From: JAFALX01 sp050734185
Lineage (GTDB): Bacteria > Chloroflexota > Dormibacteria > Aeolococcales > Aeolococcaceae
Assembly (NCBI GenBank): GCA_050734185.1
Contig: JBOHUE010000125.1
Location: 1-44,696 of the forward strand
Reading direction: 5' to 3'
Length of the DNA: 44,696 bases
The stretch's first letter is position 1, and every line of letters starts with the position of its first letter. Shown piece by piece: positions 26,378 to 34,767 of the stretch. The position numbers were made by a program, and so were the translations under genes. Below the pieces are notes generated by a model. It ran no database searches. It had not been told where the DNA came from and saw only the letters and a program-made list of their open reading frames with translations.

Positions 26378-26520
26378 CGCAGCAGCGTCTCCTGCTCGGC
26401 GCGCTGCGCGCCGGCCAGCCAGCCGCGCCACCGCGAATCGAGCTCGGACGGCCGCTCGAAGAGCGACTGCCACTTCCATTCGGGAGGGAGGGTCTCGGTG
26501 AGATCGTTGGTGGGTTCCAT
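26335..26520 (-). CDS. Small hypothetical protein
   Basis: 61-residue soluble protein (MEPTNDLTETLPPEWKWQSL, then a charged helix SELDSRWRGWLAGAQRAEQE). The ATG at 26520 is preceded by AAGGAA about 8 nt upstream, which argues for a real gene. An alternative start at 26607 would add a poorly structured basic segment. It overlaps the 3' end of the P-type ATPase gene by 43 nt on the other strand. No known domain; rich in Trp, Arg and Glu. Tail overlap with the ATPase gene weakens the call. Confidence 0.5.
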   Translation of the reverse strand: MEPTNDLTETLPPEWKWQSLFERPSELDSRWRGWLAGAQRAEQETLLRYWARRSSSDTKAA

Positions 26521-26643
26521 GGTCTTGTTCCTTCGGACCCGGGCGTTGTGCTCGTGTCGTGGGTTCAGCGTTCCGCGCCACTGCGCACCGTAAACCTCAT
26601 GCCGCAAGCCGAGCTCGAGGCGGGCGTCTCTTGAGGCGGCGCA

Positions 26644-27129
26644 TCAGAACGCGAAGTCGTAGCGCGCGCGATGGCGCACGGCCATTCCCTCGCGGGTCGC
26701 CGCGTACGCGTCCTGCACCGCCGGCATCATGCGCAGCAAGCACCGCAGGCGACGGAAGGAGCCATCCAGCCGGATGTGCCGGCGCAGCAACGCGACCAGG
26801 GCGCTCTCGCGGCCGCGCAGCACGCCATCGAAGGTGCCGGCATCGGACACAAGGGTGAACGTCGCGGGGAGCGACTCGCCGCGACGCACGGCGACCGTCC
26901 CGTTGCGGCGCACCTCGTAGCGCGCCGGCAGTACGTCGACGTCGCGAGAGATGAACGTGAATGAGAGACCCACGCACGCCCGTGCCTCCGGTGTGCCGCT
27001 CATGCGCCGCGCCATCTCGGCGATGAAGGCGTCGACCAGCGGAGGCGGCACCTCTGCGGCGCTTCGGATGACGCAGCGTCGAGCGGTCACTGCGCGGCTC
27101 TGAAAGAGATCATTGCTTGCGTCCTCCAC
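26644..27129 (-). CDS. SCP2-like sterol/lipid-binding domain protein
   Basis: 161-residue protein. A beta-rich half (GLSFTFISRDVDVLPARYEV, TVAVRRGESLPATFTLVS) is followed by the SCP2-type ending FDGVLRGRESALVALLRR and HIRLDGSFRRLRCLLRMM, comparable to the 'G-x-h-x-x-x-G-D' and terminal-helix pattern of the SCP2 fold. There is no signal peptide. Start is a GTG at 27129 with no clear ribosome site; a GTG 13 codons further in is possible. A terminator separates it from the MFS gene upstream. SCP2-like proteins bind lipids or fatty acyl-CoA; the ligand is unknown. Confidence 0.6.
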   Translation of the reverse strand: MEDASNDLFQSRAVTARRCVIRSAAEVPPPLVDAFIAEMARRMSGTPEARACVGLSFTFISRDVDVLPARYEVRRNGTVAVRRGESLPATFTLVSDAGTFDGVLRGRESALVALLRRHIRLDGSFRRLRCLLRMMPAVQDAYAATREGMAVRHRARYDFAF

Positions 27130-27207
27130 GTCGTGCCACCGTCGGGGCGGCTCTGACCCGGAGGCGCCAGGAAGTGCCTGGCGATGCTAGCCGGCCGCCG
27201 GCGCACG

Positions 27208-27246
27208 AAAAAGACGGGGCGCGCGTCGCATTGAGCGCGCCCCGTC
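27208..27246 (-). terminator. Rho-independent terminator of the MFS gene
   Basis: Perfect 12-bp inverted repeat GACGGGGCGCGC/GCGCGCCCCGTC with a 10-nt loop. Read on the minus strand it is followed at once by TTTTT. It begins 24 nt after the MFS stop (27270) and insulates the SCP2-like gene. Confidence 0.85.
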
Positions 27247-27269
27247 AGGGGTCCGGGTTTCGGAGGTGG

Positions 27270-28793
27270 TTACTCGGCGCCGATGGCCGCTGCGATCCTG
27301 CGCTGGTCGTGCGAGTCGTCGAGATCCCGCACCCACTCGGGGACGTCTGCGGTCTGCGCCGCAGGCTCGACGCGGCGTCCCGGCATCACGAGTGCCACGA
27401 TCGCCACGCTCGCGCCGACGAAGATCGCAGCCGCGACGAACGCGTGGTCCGCCGCTGTGACAAACGCCGCGTGCGCCGCCGCCGACGCATTTGCAGGGTG
27501 GCCCCCGCCGAACACCGAGACGAGCACCGCGAGACCGAGCGCGGCACCCAGCTGCATCATCACGTTGACGAGCCCGGAGGCGGCGCCTGCCTCATGCGGA
27601 CGCACGTTGTGTAGGGCGGCCGCGGTGAGCGGCACGAACGCGACGCCGTTGCCGACGCCGAACATCAGCATCGGCACGAGCAGCGCCACGTACGGGCTGG
27701 TGGCGGACACCTGGGTCAGCAGGATCATCCCCAGCGTCGACAGCGTGAAGCCGCCGACCATCAGCCGCTTGCCGCCGACACGCTCGACCAGCACGCGGGC
27801 GCTGAGCTGCGACATGACGAACAGCATCACGGTGAACGGCGCGAACGCAAGCCCCGTCTCGAGGGCGCCGTAGCCGAGCACATCCTGCATGAACTGGGTG
27901 AGGAAGAAGAACATGCCGAACACACCTGCCATGAGGAGCAGACGCGCGCCATATGCACCCGCGCGCGTGCGGTCGGCGAACAGCCGGAGCGGCGTGATCG
28001 GTTCCGCGGCCCGCGTCTCGACGACGATGAAGGCGCCGAGCAGGATGATGCCTGCCGCGAACGCCAGCACCGATGTCGGCTGACCCCACCCGTTCTGCGC
28101 TGCGGTGACGAACCCGTACACGAGCGCCGCGACACCGGCGGTGGACGTCACCGCGCCGGCAAGGTCGAACCGCCCCGCGCGGGGCTGCGTCTCGGTGAGC
28201 ACGCGATAGGCGAGGGGGATCACGGCGGCCCCGATCGGCACGTTGACGAAGAAGACCCAGCGCCACGATGCCCACTGCGTGAGCAGGCCGCCGAGGATGA
28301 GCCCGATCGCCATGCCGCCGATGGAGACGGCGGCGAACCAGCCGAGCGCGCGGGTGCGCTCGCGCCCCTCGGGGAACTGCACCATGAGCAGCGCCAGCGC
28401 CGACGGCGCAGCGAGCGCTCCGCCCGCTCCCTGCAGCGCCCGCGCCGCGAGGAGCAGGCCGGACGATGGGGCCGCGCCCGCGGCGAGCGAGGCCACGCTG
28501 AACAGCGCGATGCCGGCGATGAAGGTGCGGCGGCGGCCGAGCAGGTCACCGGCGCGGGCGCCCAGCAGCAGCAGGCCGCCGAACGTGAGGGTGTACGCGG
28601 TGACGACCCACGAGAGGGTCGCGGCGGAGAAGTTGAGAGCCCGCGCGATCCCTGGCAGCGCCACGTTCACGATGGTGGCGTCGATGACGATCATCAGCTG
28701 CACGATGAGGATCACGGCAAGGACGAGCTGCGGGCTCGCCTGGCGCGGCGCACCCTTTTCGCGGGAACGCCGAAGGGCTAGGGTGGACGGCAT
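27270..28793 (-). CDS. DHA2-family MFS drug efflux transporter (EmrB/QacA type)
   Basis: 507-residue transporter with 14 predicted membrane helices. Motif D1-like IVNVALPGIARAL sits after helix 1, motif A GARAGDLLGRRRTFIAG between helices 2 and 3, and motif C-like GWFAAVSIGGMAIGLILGGLL in helix 5, the antiporter signature. It should export hydrophobic or cationic compounds with proton exchange. The start at 28793 is preceded by AGGAGG at 6 nt; the longer frame upstream runs through the operator. It is divergent from a TetR gene with a palindrome-rich 101-bp region between, the usual arrangement for TetR-controlled efflux. A strong terminator follows. Confidence 0.93.
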   Translation of the reverse strand: MPSTLALRRSREKGAPRQASPQLVLAVILIVQLMIVIDATIVNVALPGIARALNFSAATLSWVVTAYTLTFGGLLLLGARAGDLLGRRRTFIAGIALFSVASLAAGAAPSSGLLLAARALQGAGGALAAPSALALLMVQFPEGRERTRALGWFAAVSIGGMAIGLILGGLLTQWASWRWVFFVNVPIGAAVIPLAYRVLTETQPRAGRFDLAGAVTSTAGVAALVYGFVTAAQNGWGQPTSVLAFAAGIILLGAFIVVETRAAEPITPLRLFADRTRAGAYGARLLLMAGVFGMFFFLTQFMQDVLGYGALETGLAFAPFTVMLFVMSQLSARVLVERVGGKRLMVGGFTLSTLGMILLTQVSATSPYVALLVPMLMFGVGNGVAFVPLTAAALHNVRPHEAGAASGLVNVMMQLGAALGLAVLVSVFGGGHPANASAAAHAAFVTAADHAFVAAAIFVGASVAIVALVMPGRRVEPAAQTADVPEWVRDLDDSHDQRRIAAAIGAE

Positions 28794-28825
28794 GGCAACC
28801 TCCTGGAAAATGCGGTACGATCCTG

Positions 28826-28869
28826 AAACGGAAGATTCCTCCGGAAGTATACGGAGGCCGTCTCCGTTT
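28826..28869. promoter_or_regulatory. Nested palindromes in the MFS-TetR divergent promoter (TetR operator candidate)
   Basis: Outer arms AAACGGA (28826-28832) and TCCGTTT (28863-28869) enclose CCTCCG (28838-28843)/CGGAGG (28852-28857) with central GTATAC; a further pair ACGGAG/CTCCGT overlaps at 28851-28867. This is dense dyad symmetry of the size bound by TetR dimers, in the only intergenic space between the two genes. Binding by the adjacent regulator is inferred. Confidence 0.6.
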
Positions 28870-28894
28870 TGCAAGTGTTCCAGGTGAGCTAGCA

Positions 28895-29518
28895 ATGGGC
28901 CGACAGATCGCCCCGCCCGACATCGAGCTGGAGAGCGCCGAGGCGCTCGCCGCCGAGCGTCCACTTCGCGCCGACGCGGCTCGCAACCACGAGCGTCTCC
29001 TCGCTGCGGCAGCCGCCACGTTCGCGGAGCGCGGCGCCGACGTCCCGCTGGAGGACATCGCGCGCGCCGCGGGCGTGGGCATCGGCACGCTGTACCGCCA
29101 CTTCCCGACGCGCGACGCGCTGGTCGAGGCGGTGTACCGGCACGAGGTCGAGGTGCTCTGCCAGCGCGCCGACGAGCTGCTGGACGAGATGCCGCCGGAT
29201 GAGGCGCTGGCGGAGTGGATGAACCTGTTCGTCTCGCACGTCAAGACGAAGAAGGGAATGCTCTCGGTCCTCAAGCCGATGATGGCGAGCAACTCGTCGC
29301 TCAGCGCCGCGACGCGCGGCCGAACGCTGGAGATCGCCTCGCGGCTGCTCGCCGCCGGCGTCGCCGCGGGCACCGTGCGCGACGACATCGAGGGCGGGGA
29401 CCTCGTCCGCGCCGTCAGCGGCATCTGCATGTCGACGGACCAGGAGACCTCGCGGGCCGCCGAGCGCCTGGTGAAGGTCATCGTCGACGGGCTGCGGACC
29501 ATAACGCCGCGCGCCTGA
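28895..29518 (+). CDS. TetR-family transcriptional repressor of the efflux pump
   Basis: 207-residue regulator. The N-terminal helix-turn-helix domain (about 28-75) reads ARNHERLLAAAAATFAERGA, then VPLEDIARAAGVGIGTLYRH and FPTRDALVEAVY, the canonical TetR pattern. The C-terminal helical ligand domain (about 80-207) resembles the SbtR-like C-domain with MPPDEALAEWMNLFVSHVKT and MASNSSLSAATRGR. AGGTGAG lies about 8 nt before the ATG. Divergent location suggests it represses the MFS gene and itself through the palindromes at 28826-28869 until a substrate binds. Confidence 0.92.
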   Translation: MGRQIAPPDIELESAEALAAERPLRADAARNHERLLAAAAATFAERGADVPLEDIARAAGVGIGTLYRHFPTRDALVEAVYRHEVEVLCQRADELLDEMPPDEALAEWMNLFVSHVKTKKGMLSVLKPMMASNSSLSAATRGRTLEIASRLLAAGVAAGTVRDDIEGGDLVRAVSGICMSTDQETSRAAERLVKVIVDGLRTITPRA

Positions 29519-29567
29519 CGCGCCGACCCTCAGCGCCCTGAGTGCGCACGGCGCATACTCGCAGGCC

Positions 29568-30173
29568 ATGGCGTTCGTCACCCGCGGGTTTCGCGGCCGG
29601 CCGCGTGACAGCGAGCAGGGGGACAGGCTGCCGCCGGGCCAGTACATGGTCTCCGGGTTCCCGGTGCTGTCCGCGGGACCGACGCCGCGCACGAAGCTCC
29701 CGTCGTGGACGTTCTCCATCACCGGTGAGATCGACGCCGAGAAGACGTGGACCTGGGACGAGTTTCGGAAGCTCCCGACCCAAACGATCACGAAGGACAT
29801 CCACTGCGTCACCAAGTGGTCGAAGTTCGACACGGCGTGGGAGGGTGTGTCGGTCGACACGCTGCTCGAGGGAGTCGAGACGTCGGCGGAGTACGTCATG
29901 GCGTTTTCCGACGGTGGCTACACGACCAACCTGCCGCTCGAGGACGTGATGGACGGCAAGGCGTGGGTGGCGTTCCAGTACGACGGCGCTCCGCTCGAGC
30001 CCGAGCACGGCGGCCCGGCGCGGCTTTTGGTGCCGCATCTGTACTTCTGGAAGAGTGCCAAGTGGGTGCGCGGACTGCGGCTCATGAAGGACGACGAGCC
30101 GGGATTCTGGGAGACGTACGGCTACCACATGTATGGCGACCCATGGCGGGAACAGCGGTACAGCGGCGACTGA
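29568..30173 (+). CDS. Sulfite oxidase-like molybdopterin-dependent oxidoreductase
   Basis: 201-residue protein with only the molybdopterin core of the sulfite oxidase/MsrP (YedY) family. The molybdenum ligand is Cys80 in KDIHCVTKWS, preceded by FSITGEIDAEKTWTWDEF and followed by GVSVDTLLEGV, FSDGGYTTNLPLEDV and the GGPARLLVPHLYFWKSAKWV block that contacts the pterin. No Tat or Sec signal is visible, so it is probably cytoplasmic. The reductase encoded next overlaps its end by 31 nt and is a likely electron partner. The reaction could be sulfite or sulfoxide chemistry, or another oxo-transfer; sulfite links to the genes at 175-7557 only by speculation. Confidence 0.9.
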   Translation: MAFVTRGFRGRPRDSEQGDRLPPGQYMVSGFPVLSAGPTPRTKLPSWTFSITGEIDAEKTWTWDEFRKLPTQTITKDIHCVTKWSKFDTAWEGVSVDTLLEGVETSAEYVMAFSDGGYTTNLPLEDVMDGKAWVAFQYDGAPLEPEHGGPARLLVPHLYFWKSAKWVRGLRLMKDDEPGFWETYGYHMYGDPWREQRYSGD

Positions 30174-30898
30174 CCTGGACCGTGGCGCAGGCCGTGGATC
30201 TCATCACCGAGACGCCGCGCGTGCGCACCATCGTGTTCGACATCCCCCGCTGGGGCGGACATCTCGCAGGTCAGCACGTCGACGTGCGGCTCACGGCGCC
30301 GGACGGGTACCAGGCGCAACGCAGTTACTCGATCGCATCTGCACCGGAGGCCGGCGAGCGCGTGGCACTCACCGTCGAGCGGCTCAACGACGGCGAGGTG
30401 TCGCTGTACCTCGTCGACGACCTGCAATCGGGCGACCGCATCGAGCTGCGCGGGCCGATCGGTGGGTACTTCACGTGGGACATCGGTGACGGCGGACCGC
30501 TGTTCCTGGTTGCCGGCGGGTCCGGGATCGTCCCGTTGATGGCGATGCTGCGCCACCGTGCGGCGGAGCGCTCCCCCGTGGAGGCGCACCTGCTGTACTC
30601 GTCGCGCTCGTACGACGACGTCGTCTACCGTGCCGAGCTCGACACGCTGGCGGCGGAGGACGACGGGTTCCGCGTCGCGCACACCCTCACGCGCAGCCAG
30701 CCCGACGGGTGGACCGGCCTGCGCCGGCGCGTCGACCGCGCAATGCTCGAGGAACAGTCGTGGCCGGCGGCGGACGCCCCACTCATTTATGTGTGCGGGC
30801 CGACGCCGTTCGTCGAGCTGGTGGCTTCGACGATGGTCGAGCTGGGTCACGCCCCTGAGCGCATCAAGACCGAACGGTTCGGACCCACCGGAGGCTGA
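30143..30898 (+). CDS. Ferredoxin-NADP reductase-like FAD-binding oxidoreductase
   Basis: 251-residue flavin reductase. FAD site RSYSIAS (60-66) in the barrel domain, then the NAD(P)-binding domain with LVAGGSGIVPLMAMLRH, a YSSRSYDDVVYRAELDTLA segment and YVCGPTPFVELV near the C-terminus. The C-terminus ends in ERFGPTGG. There is no 2Fe-2S domain. The start at ATG 30143 lies inside the molybdoenzyme gene (31-nt overlap), so they are translationally coupled; this enzyme likely carries electrons between NAD(P)H and the molybdenum protein. The DUF6510 gene follows 3 nt later. Confidence 0.9.
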   Translation: MAGTAVQRRLTWTVAQAVDLITETPRVRTIVFDIPRWGGHLAGQHVDVRLTAPDGYQAQRSYSIASAPEAGERVALTVERLNDGEVSLYLVDDLQSGDRIELRGPIGGYFTWDIGDGGPLFLVAGGSGIVPLMAMLRHRAAERSPVEAHLLYSSRSYDDVVYRAELDTLAAEDDGFRVAHTLTRSQPDGWTGLRRRVDRAMLEEQSWPAADAPLIYVCGPTPFVELVASTMVELGHAPERIKTERFGPTGG

Positions 30899-30901
30899 CC
30901 C

Positions 30902-31180
30902 ATGGACGACACCGATCTCATGCTTGACGGCAACGCCGCCGCGGGGATGCTCGCCGAGGTGTTCGCCGGCGACGCCACGAGGTCCAGCGGCGCCTGTGCG
31001 CATTGCGGAACCGTCGCCGACATCGGCGCACAACAGCTGTATCAGAACCCGAATGCACCAGGCGCGGTGCTTCGCTGCCACGTGTGCGAGGGCGCGCTGA
31101 TGGTGTTCGTGCGTCGCGGGCGCACGCTGCGGGTTGGCCTCCCCGGGCTGCGCTGGCTGGACGTGCGCATCGAGGCGTGA
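30902..31180 (+). CDS. DUF6510 family protein (zinc-ribbon-like)
   Basis: 92-residue protein with two CxxC knuckles, CAHC (32-35) and CHVC (59-62), typical of a zinc ribbon. The N-terminus DLMLDGNAAAGMLAEVFAG and the C-terminal LRVGLPGLRWLDVRI match DUF6510. This family is often found beside sulfite-oxidase-like and ferredoxin-reductase genes in actinobacteria, as here. A support role for that redox pair is inferred from association. It overlaps the methyltransferase start by 4 nt (GTGA). Confidence 0.85.
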   Translation: MDDTDLMLDGNAAAGMLAEVFAGDATRSSGACAHCGTVADIGAQQLYQNPNAPGAVLRCHVCEGALMVFVRRGRTLRVGLPGLRWLDVRIEA

Positions 31181-32007
31181 GCACCGCGACAAGCGCCGCG
31201 GGACGGTGGCGTTCGGCGCTCGAGGAGTGGGCGATCCCGGCGGAGATCCTCGCCGCGGCGCCGGAGTCACCGTGGCAGCTGACGACCGCTCCGTTCGCCG
31301 CGCGCGCGGATCGCGCGCTGCGTGAGGGCGTGACAACTCCCTCGCGCAAGCGCGCGCTCGAAGCACTGCCGGACGGCGGCGCCGTGCTCGACGTCGGTGC
31401 GGGTGCCGGCGCCGCGTCGCTGCCGCTGCTGACGCGGGCGGCGCGGCTCGTCGCCGTCGATGGCGACGCCGCCATGCTCGCGGCGCTGCGCGATCGGGTG
31501 CCCGCGGACGTCGACCTGACCGTTGTCCATGGACGCTGGCCGGACGTGGCCGGGCAGGTCGATGATGTGGACGTTGTTGTCTGCAACCACGTGGCCTACA
31601 ACGTGCCGAACCTTGACGACGCGGTCGCGGCGATGACCATGAAGGCGCGGCGCCGCGTGGTGCTCGAGCTCACCGCCCTGCATCCGCGCAGCGGGCAGAA
31701 CTTCCTCTGGCCGATCTTCCACGGCATCGAGCGTCCGGCGCGGCCGACCGCGGCCGATGCGGTCGCCGTGGTGCGCGAGACCGGCGTCGATCCCCGCATC
31801 GAGGAGCGCACCCCGACCGACCTGATGCTTGCCTCGCACGAGCTGCCGGACCTCGTCGCCACGGTGCGGCGCTACCTCTGCCTCGGGCCCGACCGTGACG
31901 CCGAGATCGCCGCGGCGCTCGAGCCCCGGCTTCTGCGACGCGATGGGCTCGTCGGACTGCCCCCGCTGCCGGTGGTCACCGTCTGGTGGGACGCGCCGGC
32001 GCGCTAG
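31177..32007 (+). CDS. SAM-dependent methyltransferase
   Basis: 276-residue class I methyltransferase. SAM-binding motif I is GAVLDVGAGAGAASLPL, motif II LVAVDGDAAML, and a motif IV-like VDVVVCNHVAYNVPNLDDAV follows. The N-terminal helical cap (WRSALEEWAIPAEILAAAPES) and the FHGIERPARPTAADA insert suggest a small-molecule substrate. GTG start overlaps DUF6510 by 4 nt, giving a four-gene coupled run from the molybdoenzyme. Function unknown. An upstream open frame within DUF6510 is ignored. Confidence 0.82.
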   Translation: MSTATSAAGRWRSALEEWAIPAEILAAAPESPWQLTTAPFAARADRALREGVTTPSRKRALEALPDGGAVLDVGAGAGAASLPLLTRAARLVAVDGDAAMLAALRDRVPADVDLTVVHGRWPDVAGQVDDVDVVVCNHVAYNVPNLDDAVAAMTMKARRRVVLELTALHPRSGQNFLWPIFHGIERPARPTAADAVAVVRETGVDPRIEERTPTDLMLASHELPDLVATVRRYLCLGPDRDAEIAAALEPRLLRRDGLVGLPPLPVVTVWWDAPAR

Positions 32008-32093
32008 GGCAGACTACCCGGGCCGCAGCCGGCGGCCCTGGGTCACAATGGCAGCGGGTATCGAGGGGGCCACAGGAAGGATTTCGAGTTCGC

Positions 32094-33278
32094 ATGGGGG
32101 TCGTGGGGCTGTTCAGGCGTGTCCTGAAACTCGTGTTGTGGGGTCTCGGCGTGGCCGCGCTGCTCGCTGCGGCGGCCCTGGTGGCGCTTGCGCTTGTCGC
32201 CGGGCGGCCCCATGCGGCGTGGGAGGTGCATCCCGGCGACAACAGCCTCAGCGTCCACCTCGTCGCCGGCGCAGGACCGTTCGCCGGCTGGCTCCTGAAC
32301 CAGGCCAGCGTCAGCGCCGAGGCCGAGCACGGCCACAGCCTCACCGTCAGCCTCGCGCCCGGGCGCACCTCGCAGTTCGCGGTCGTCGTGGAGAGCCTGT
32401 GGACGACGCGGCAGCGGGTGGACGTGGCCCTGCCGCCCCAGCCGGAGCTCACGGCGAGCGAGCTCGCCGAGAGTGCAGTCACGCTCAGCTTCTCGACGCC
32501 GATCCAGCCGCGCAACGCGCCGTGCGGGTTGCTGAACGACGCCACGTACACGGACACGCTCGCGTTCCCACGCCTGAACGCCGATTGTTCCGATGCGCTC
32601 GAGGTGGTGGACACCAACGGTGAACACAGCGTGGTCCCGGTGACTGTCCCGGCGATGCCGCCGCCTCCGCCGCCGCCGCCCCCGGCGCCGCCGGCCGTCC
32701 CGCGCGAGATCTTCAACGGGCCGGCGCAGGACGGTGTCTTCTACATCACGATCGACGACGGCTGGTTCCCCAACAACGACGTGCTCAATCTCATGCAGAC
32801 GCAGCACGTGCCGATCACCACGTTCCTACTGTCGGATGCGGCGGCCTCGCACCCCGACTTCTGGCGAGCGTTCCTCGCCGCGGGTGGTGAGATCGAGGAC
32901 CACACGATCAACCATCCGTACATGACGAGGCTCACTCCTGCGCTGGAACAGGCTCAGTGGCAGGGCGCCGCCGATCGCCTGCACGCGCTCCTCGGGATCA
33001 CGCCGACGCTGGCACGGCCGCCGTACGGCGACGTGAACGCGAATGTCGTCGCCGCTGCGGGCCACGCCGGTCTGCACGGCGTCGTCATGTGGAGCGCGAC
33101 GATGAACAGCGGGAAGCTGGCGACGCAGGACGGCAAACCGCTGCACGCCGGTTCGATCGTGCTCATGCACTGGTCGGCCGACGTGTGGCTCAACGTGCAG
33201 ACCGTGCTCGCACAGGGCGCCGCCGCCGGGCTGCATCCCGCGCTGCTCGGACCGGCCCTGGTGCAGACGGGGTACTAG
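32094..33278 (+). CDS. Exported polysaccharide deacetylase (NodB domain)
   Basis: 394-residue protein with an N-terminal membrane anchor (about 12-37), a beta-rich extracellular region with three conserved-looking Cys, a proline run (about 187-197), and a C-terminal NodB-type domain (about 210-390). Catalytic/metal residues visible: ITIDDGW (Asp-Asp), EDHTINHPYM (His-x3-His), and RPPYGDVNAN. MHWSADVW near the end fits the last conserved His motif. It likely removes acetyl groups from peptidoglycan or another surface polysaccharide. AGGAAGG is 13 nt before the start, slightly far. Convergent with the LysE gene (4-nt overlap). Confidence 0.9.
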   Translation: MGVVGLFRRVLKLVLWGLGVAALLAAAALVALALVAGRPHAAWEVHPGDNSLSVHLVAGAGPFAGWLLNQASVSAEAEHGHSLTVSLAPGRTSQFAVVVESLWTTRQRVDVALPPQPELTASELAESAVTLSFSTPIQPRNAPCGLLNDATYTDTLAFPRLNADCSDALEVVDTNGEHSVVPVTVPAMPPPPPPPPPAPPAVPREIFNGPAQDGVFYITIDDGWFPNNDVLNLMQTQHVPITTFLLSDAAASHPDFWRAFLAAGGEIEDHTINHPYMTRLTPALEQAQWQGAADRLHALLGITPTLARPPYGDVNANVVAAAGHAGLHGVVMWSATMNSGKLATQDGKPLHAGSIVLMHWSADVWLNVQTVLAQGAAAGLHPALLGPALVQTGY

Positions 33279-33895
33279 CCCGCGTCGGCGAGCAGCTTGG
33301 CGCCGAATCCCAGAAGGGCCACGCCGGTGATGCGCGCCATCCATTGACGTACCCGCGCCGACATCAGCGTGTCGCGCAACCGGCTCACGGACAGGCCGTA
33401 CGCCGTCATCCACGCAATGCCTATGACGAGGAAGATCGAACCCAGGAGCAGCGACTGCGCCAGCGCCGCGTGCGGGTCGACGAACTGCGGCAACACGCTG
33501 ACGAAGAAGGCGCCGAGTTTCGGATTCAGCGCCGAGCTCAGCATGCCCTGACTCCAGATGCGCGTTCGCGACGTGGGCGGCGCTGTCGTGACATCGAGTG
33601 GCGCAGGTGCGCGGCGCGAGGCCCAGAGCGTGCGAATGCCCAGGTACGTCAGGTATGCCGCGCCGGCGACGCGCACGACCGTGTACAGCACTGCCGACCG
33701 CTCGAGCACCACGGCAAGACCGACGGCGGACGCGATCACCCACAGCGCGACACCGGCGGTCAGACCCGCGCAGGTGAACAACGCGCCGCGGCGGCCGAAC
33801 GCCAGCGCGTTACGCGTGACGAGCGCGAAGTCGGGCCCCGGCGTGATCGCGAGGAGCAGCGAGAATGCGGCGAACGCGAGGAGCCTGCCGGTCAC
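33275..33895 (-). CDS. LysE/RhtB-family amino-acid exporter
   Basis: 206-residue membrane protein with six helices. The N-terminus FAAFSLLLAITPGPDFALVTRNALAFG holds the family's T-P-G-P-[DN] motif, then GRRGALFTCAGLTAGV. The middle LTYLGIRTLW and NPKLGAFFVSVLPQFVDP blocks are also diagnostic. GTG start at 33895, 23 nt after the ABC permease stop, so possibly part of that operon. Exports amino acids or related metabolites; substrate unknown. The longer open frame running into the permease gene is rejected as out of frame with it. Confidence 0.9.
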   Translation of the reverse strand: MTGRLLAFAAFSLLLAITPGPDFALVTRNALAFGRRGALFTCAGLTAGVALWVIASAVGLAVVLERSAVLYTVVRVAGAAYLTYLGIRTLWASRRAPAPLDVTTAPPTSRTRIWSQGMLSSALNPKLGAFFVSVLPQFVDPHAALAQSLLLGSIFLVIGIAWMTAYGLSVSRLRDTLMSARVRQWMARITGVALLGFGAKLLADAG

Positions 33896-33918
33896 CGGGC
33901 GAGCATGGCATACGCGGC

Positions 33919-34767
33919 TTAGCCGCTTCGCTTCAGCAGGCCGAGCCGCTTCGCATGCGCCTCGGCTTGCCCGAATGCGAGGAATCCCGCCACGATCAGC
34001 ACGACGCCGATGCCGAGCAACAGTCCCACCGTACCGGCGAGCGCGCCGACGTCGGCGCCGTCGAGCAGCGATGCGCGCATACCCGACAGCGTGTAGGTGA
34101 GCGGCGACGCCTCGCCGACGATCCGCAGCGCGAACGGCAGCACCGTCAGCGGGTAGTACACACCTGACACGAGCAGGAGCAATCCCTGCACGGCCATCGC
34201 CATCTGGTCGCCCTTTTCCGGGGACAGCAGCGGCAGGATCGCCGTGAACACGCCGAGGCCGAGGATCGGAAGCGTGGCGGCGGCGAGCACCAGCCCCGCG
34301 CCGACAAAGTTGGCGTGGGTCAGATTGATATGGAACAGCACCGCGACGATGAGCACCGTGAGCGCCATGCGCACCACGCCATACACGATGCCGAACCAGC
34401 ACACGCCGAGCAGATGGGTGACGCGCCGGACGGGCGCCATCATCGTGTACTCGATCGTGCCCTCCCAGCGCTCCCACGAGATGGCGAACGTCACTTCGAG
34501 GAACACCATCGACATGTAGCTCCAGAGCACGGAGCCGACGAGAAGGTACAGACGCGTGCGATCGAGATCGAGGTGTGCGGCGCCGCCGGCGCTGAGGCCG
34601 CTGGCAAGGTACCCGATGGTCAGAACGCTGACCACGTTGTAGATGAACCAGACGGCCTCCCACGCCCAGTAGCGCCGGTACAGGTTGCGCTGCCGTTCGA
34701 AGAACCCGAGGAACGCTCCGGCCTCATGGCGCCAGCCGCTTCGCGTTGCGCGCGGACGTGCGCTCAT
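33919..34767 (-). CDS. ABC-2 type transporter permease
   Basis: 282-residue exporter permease with six helices. It has an N-terminal Arg-rich amphipathic region (RQRNLYRRYWAWEAVWF), then FAISWERWEGTIEYTMMAPV, the coupling E-R-x-x-G-T-x-E motif, and a C-terminal SGVYYPLTVLPFALRIVGEASPLTY, typical of ABC-2 membrane proteins of the drug-exporter type (DrrB/ABC2). Its start overlaps the ATPase stop by 4 nt. The LysE gene follows after 23 nt. Substrate unknown. Confidence 0.9.
   Translation of the reverse strand: MSARPRATRSGWRHEAGAFLGFFERQRNLYRRYWAWEAVWFIYNVVSVLTIGYLASGLSAGGAAHLDLDRTRLYLLVGSVLWSYMSMVFLEVTFAISWERWEGTIEYTMMAPVRRVTHLLGVCWFGIVYGVVRMALTVLIVAVLFHINLTHANFVGAGLVLAAATLPILGLGVFTAILPLLSPEKGDQMAMAVQGLLLLVSGVYYPLTVLPFALRIVGEASPLTYTLSGMRASLLDGADVGALAGTVGLLLGIGVVLIVAGFLAFGQAEAHAKRLGLLKRSG

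Noticed and set aside
32646..32690. CCG-rich tract as a DNA repeat
   Set aside because: It encodes a proline-rich linker within the deacetylase and is explained by coding.
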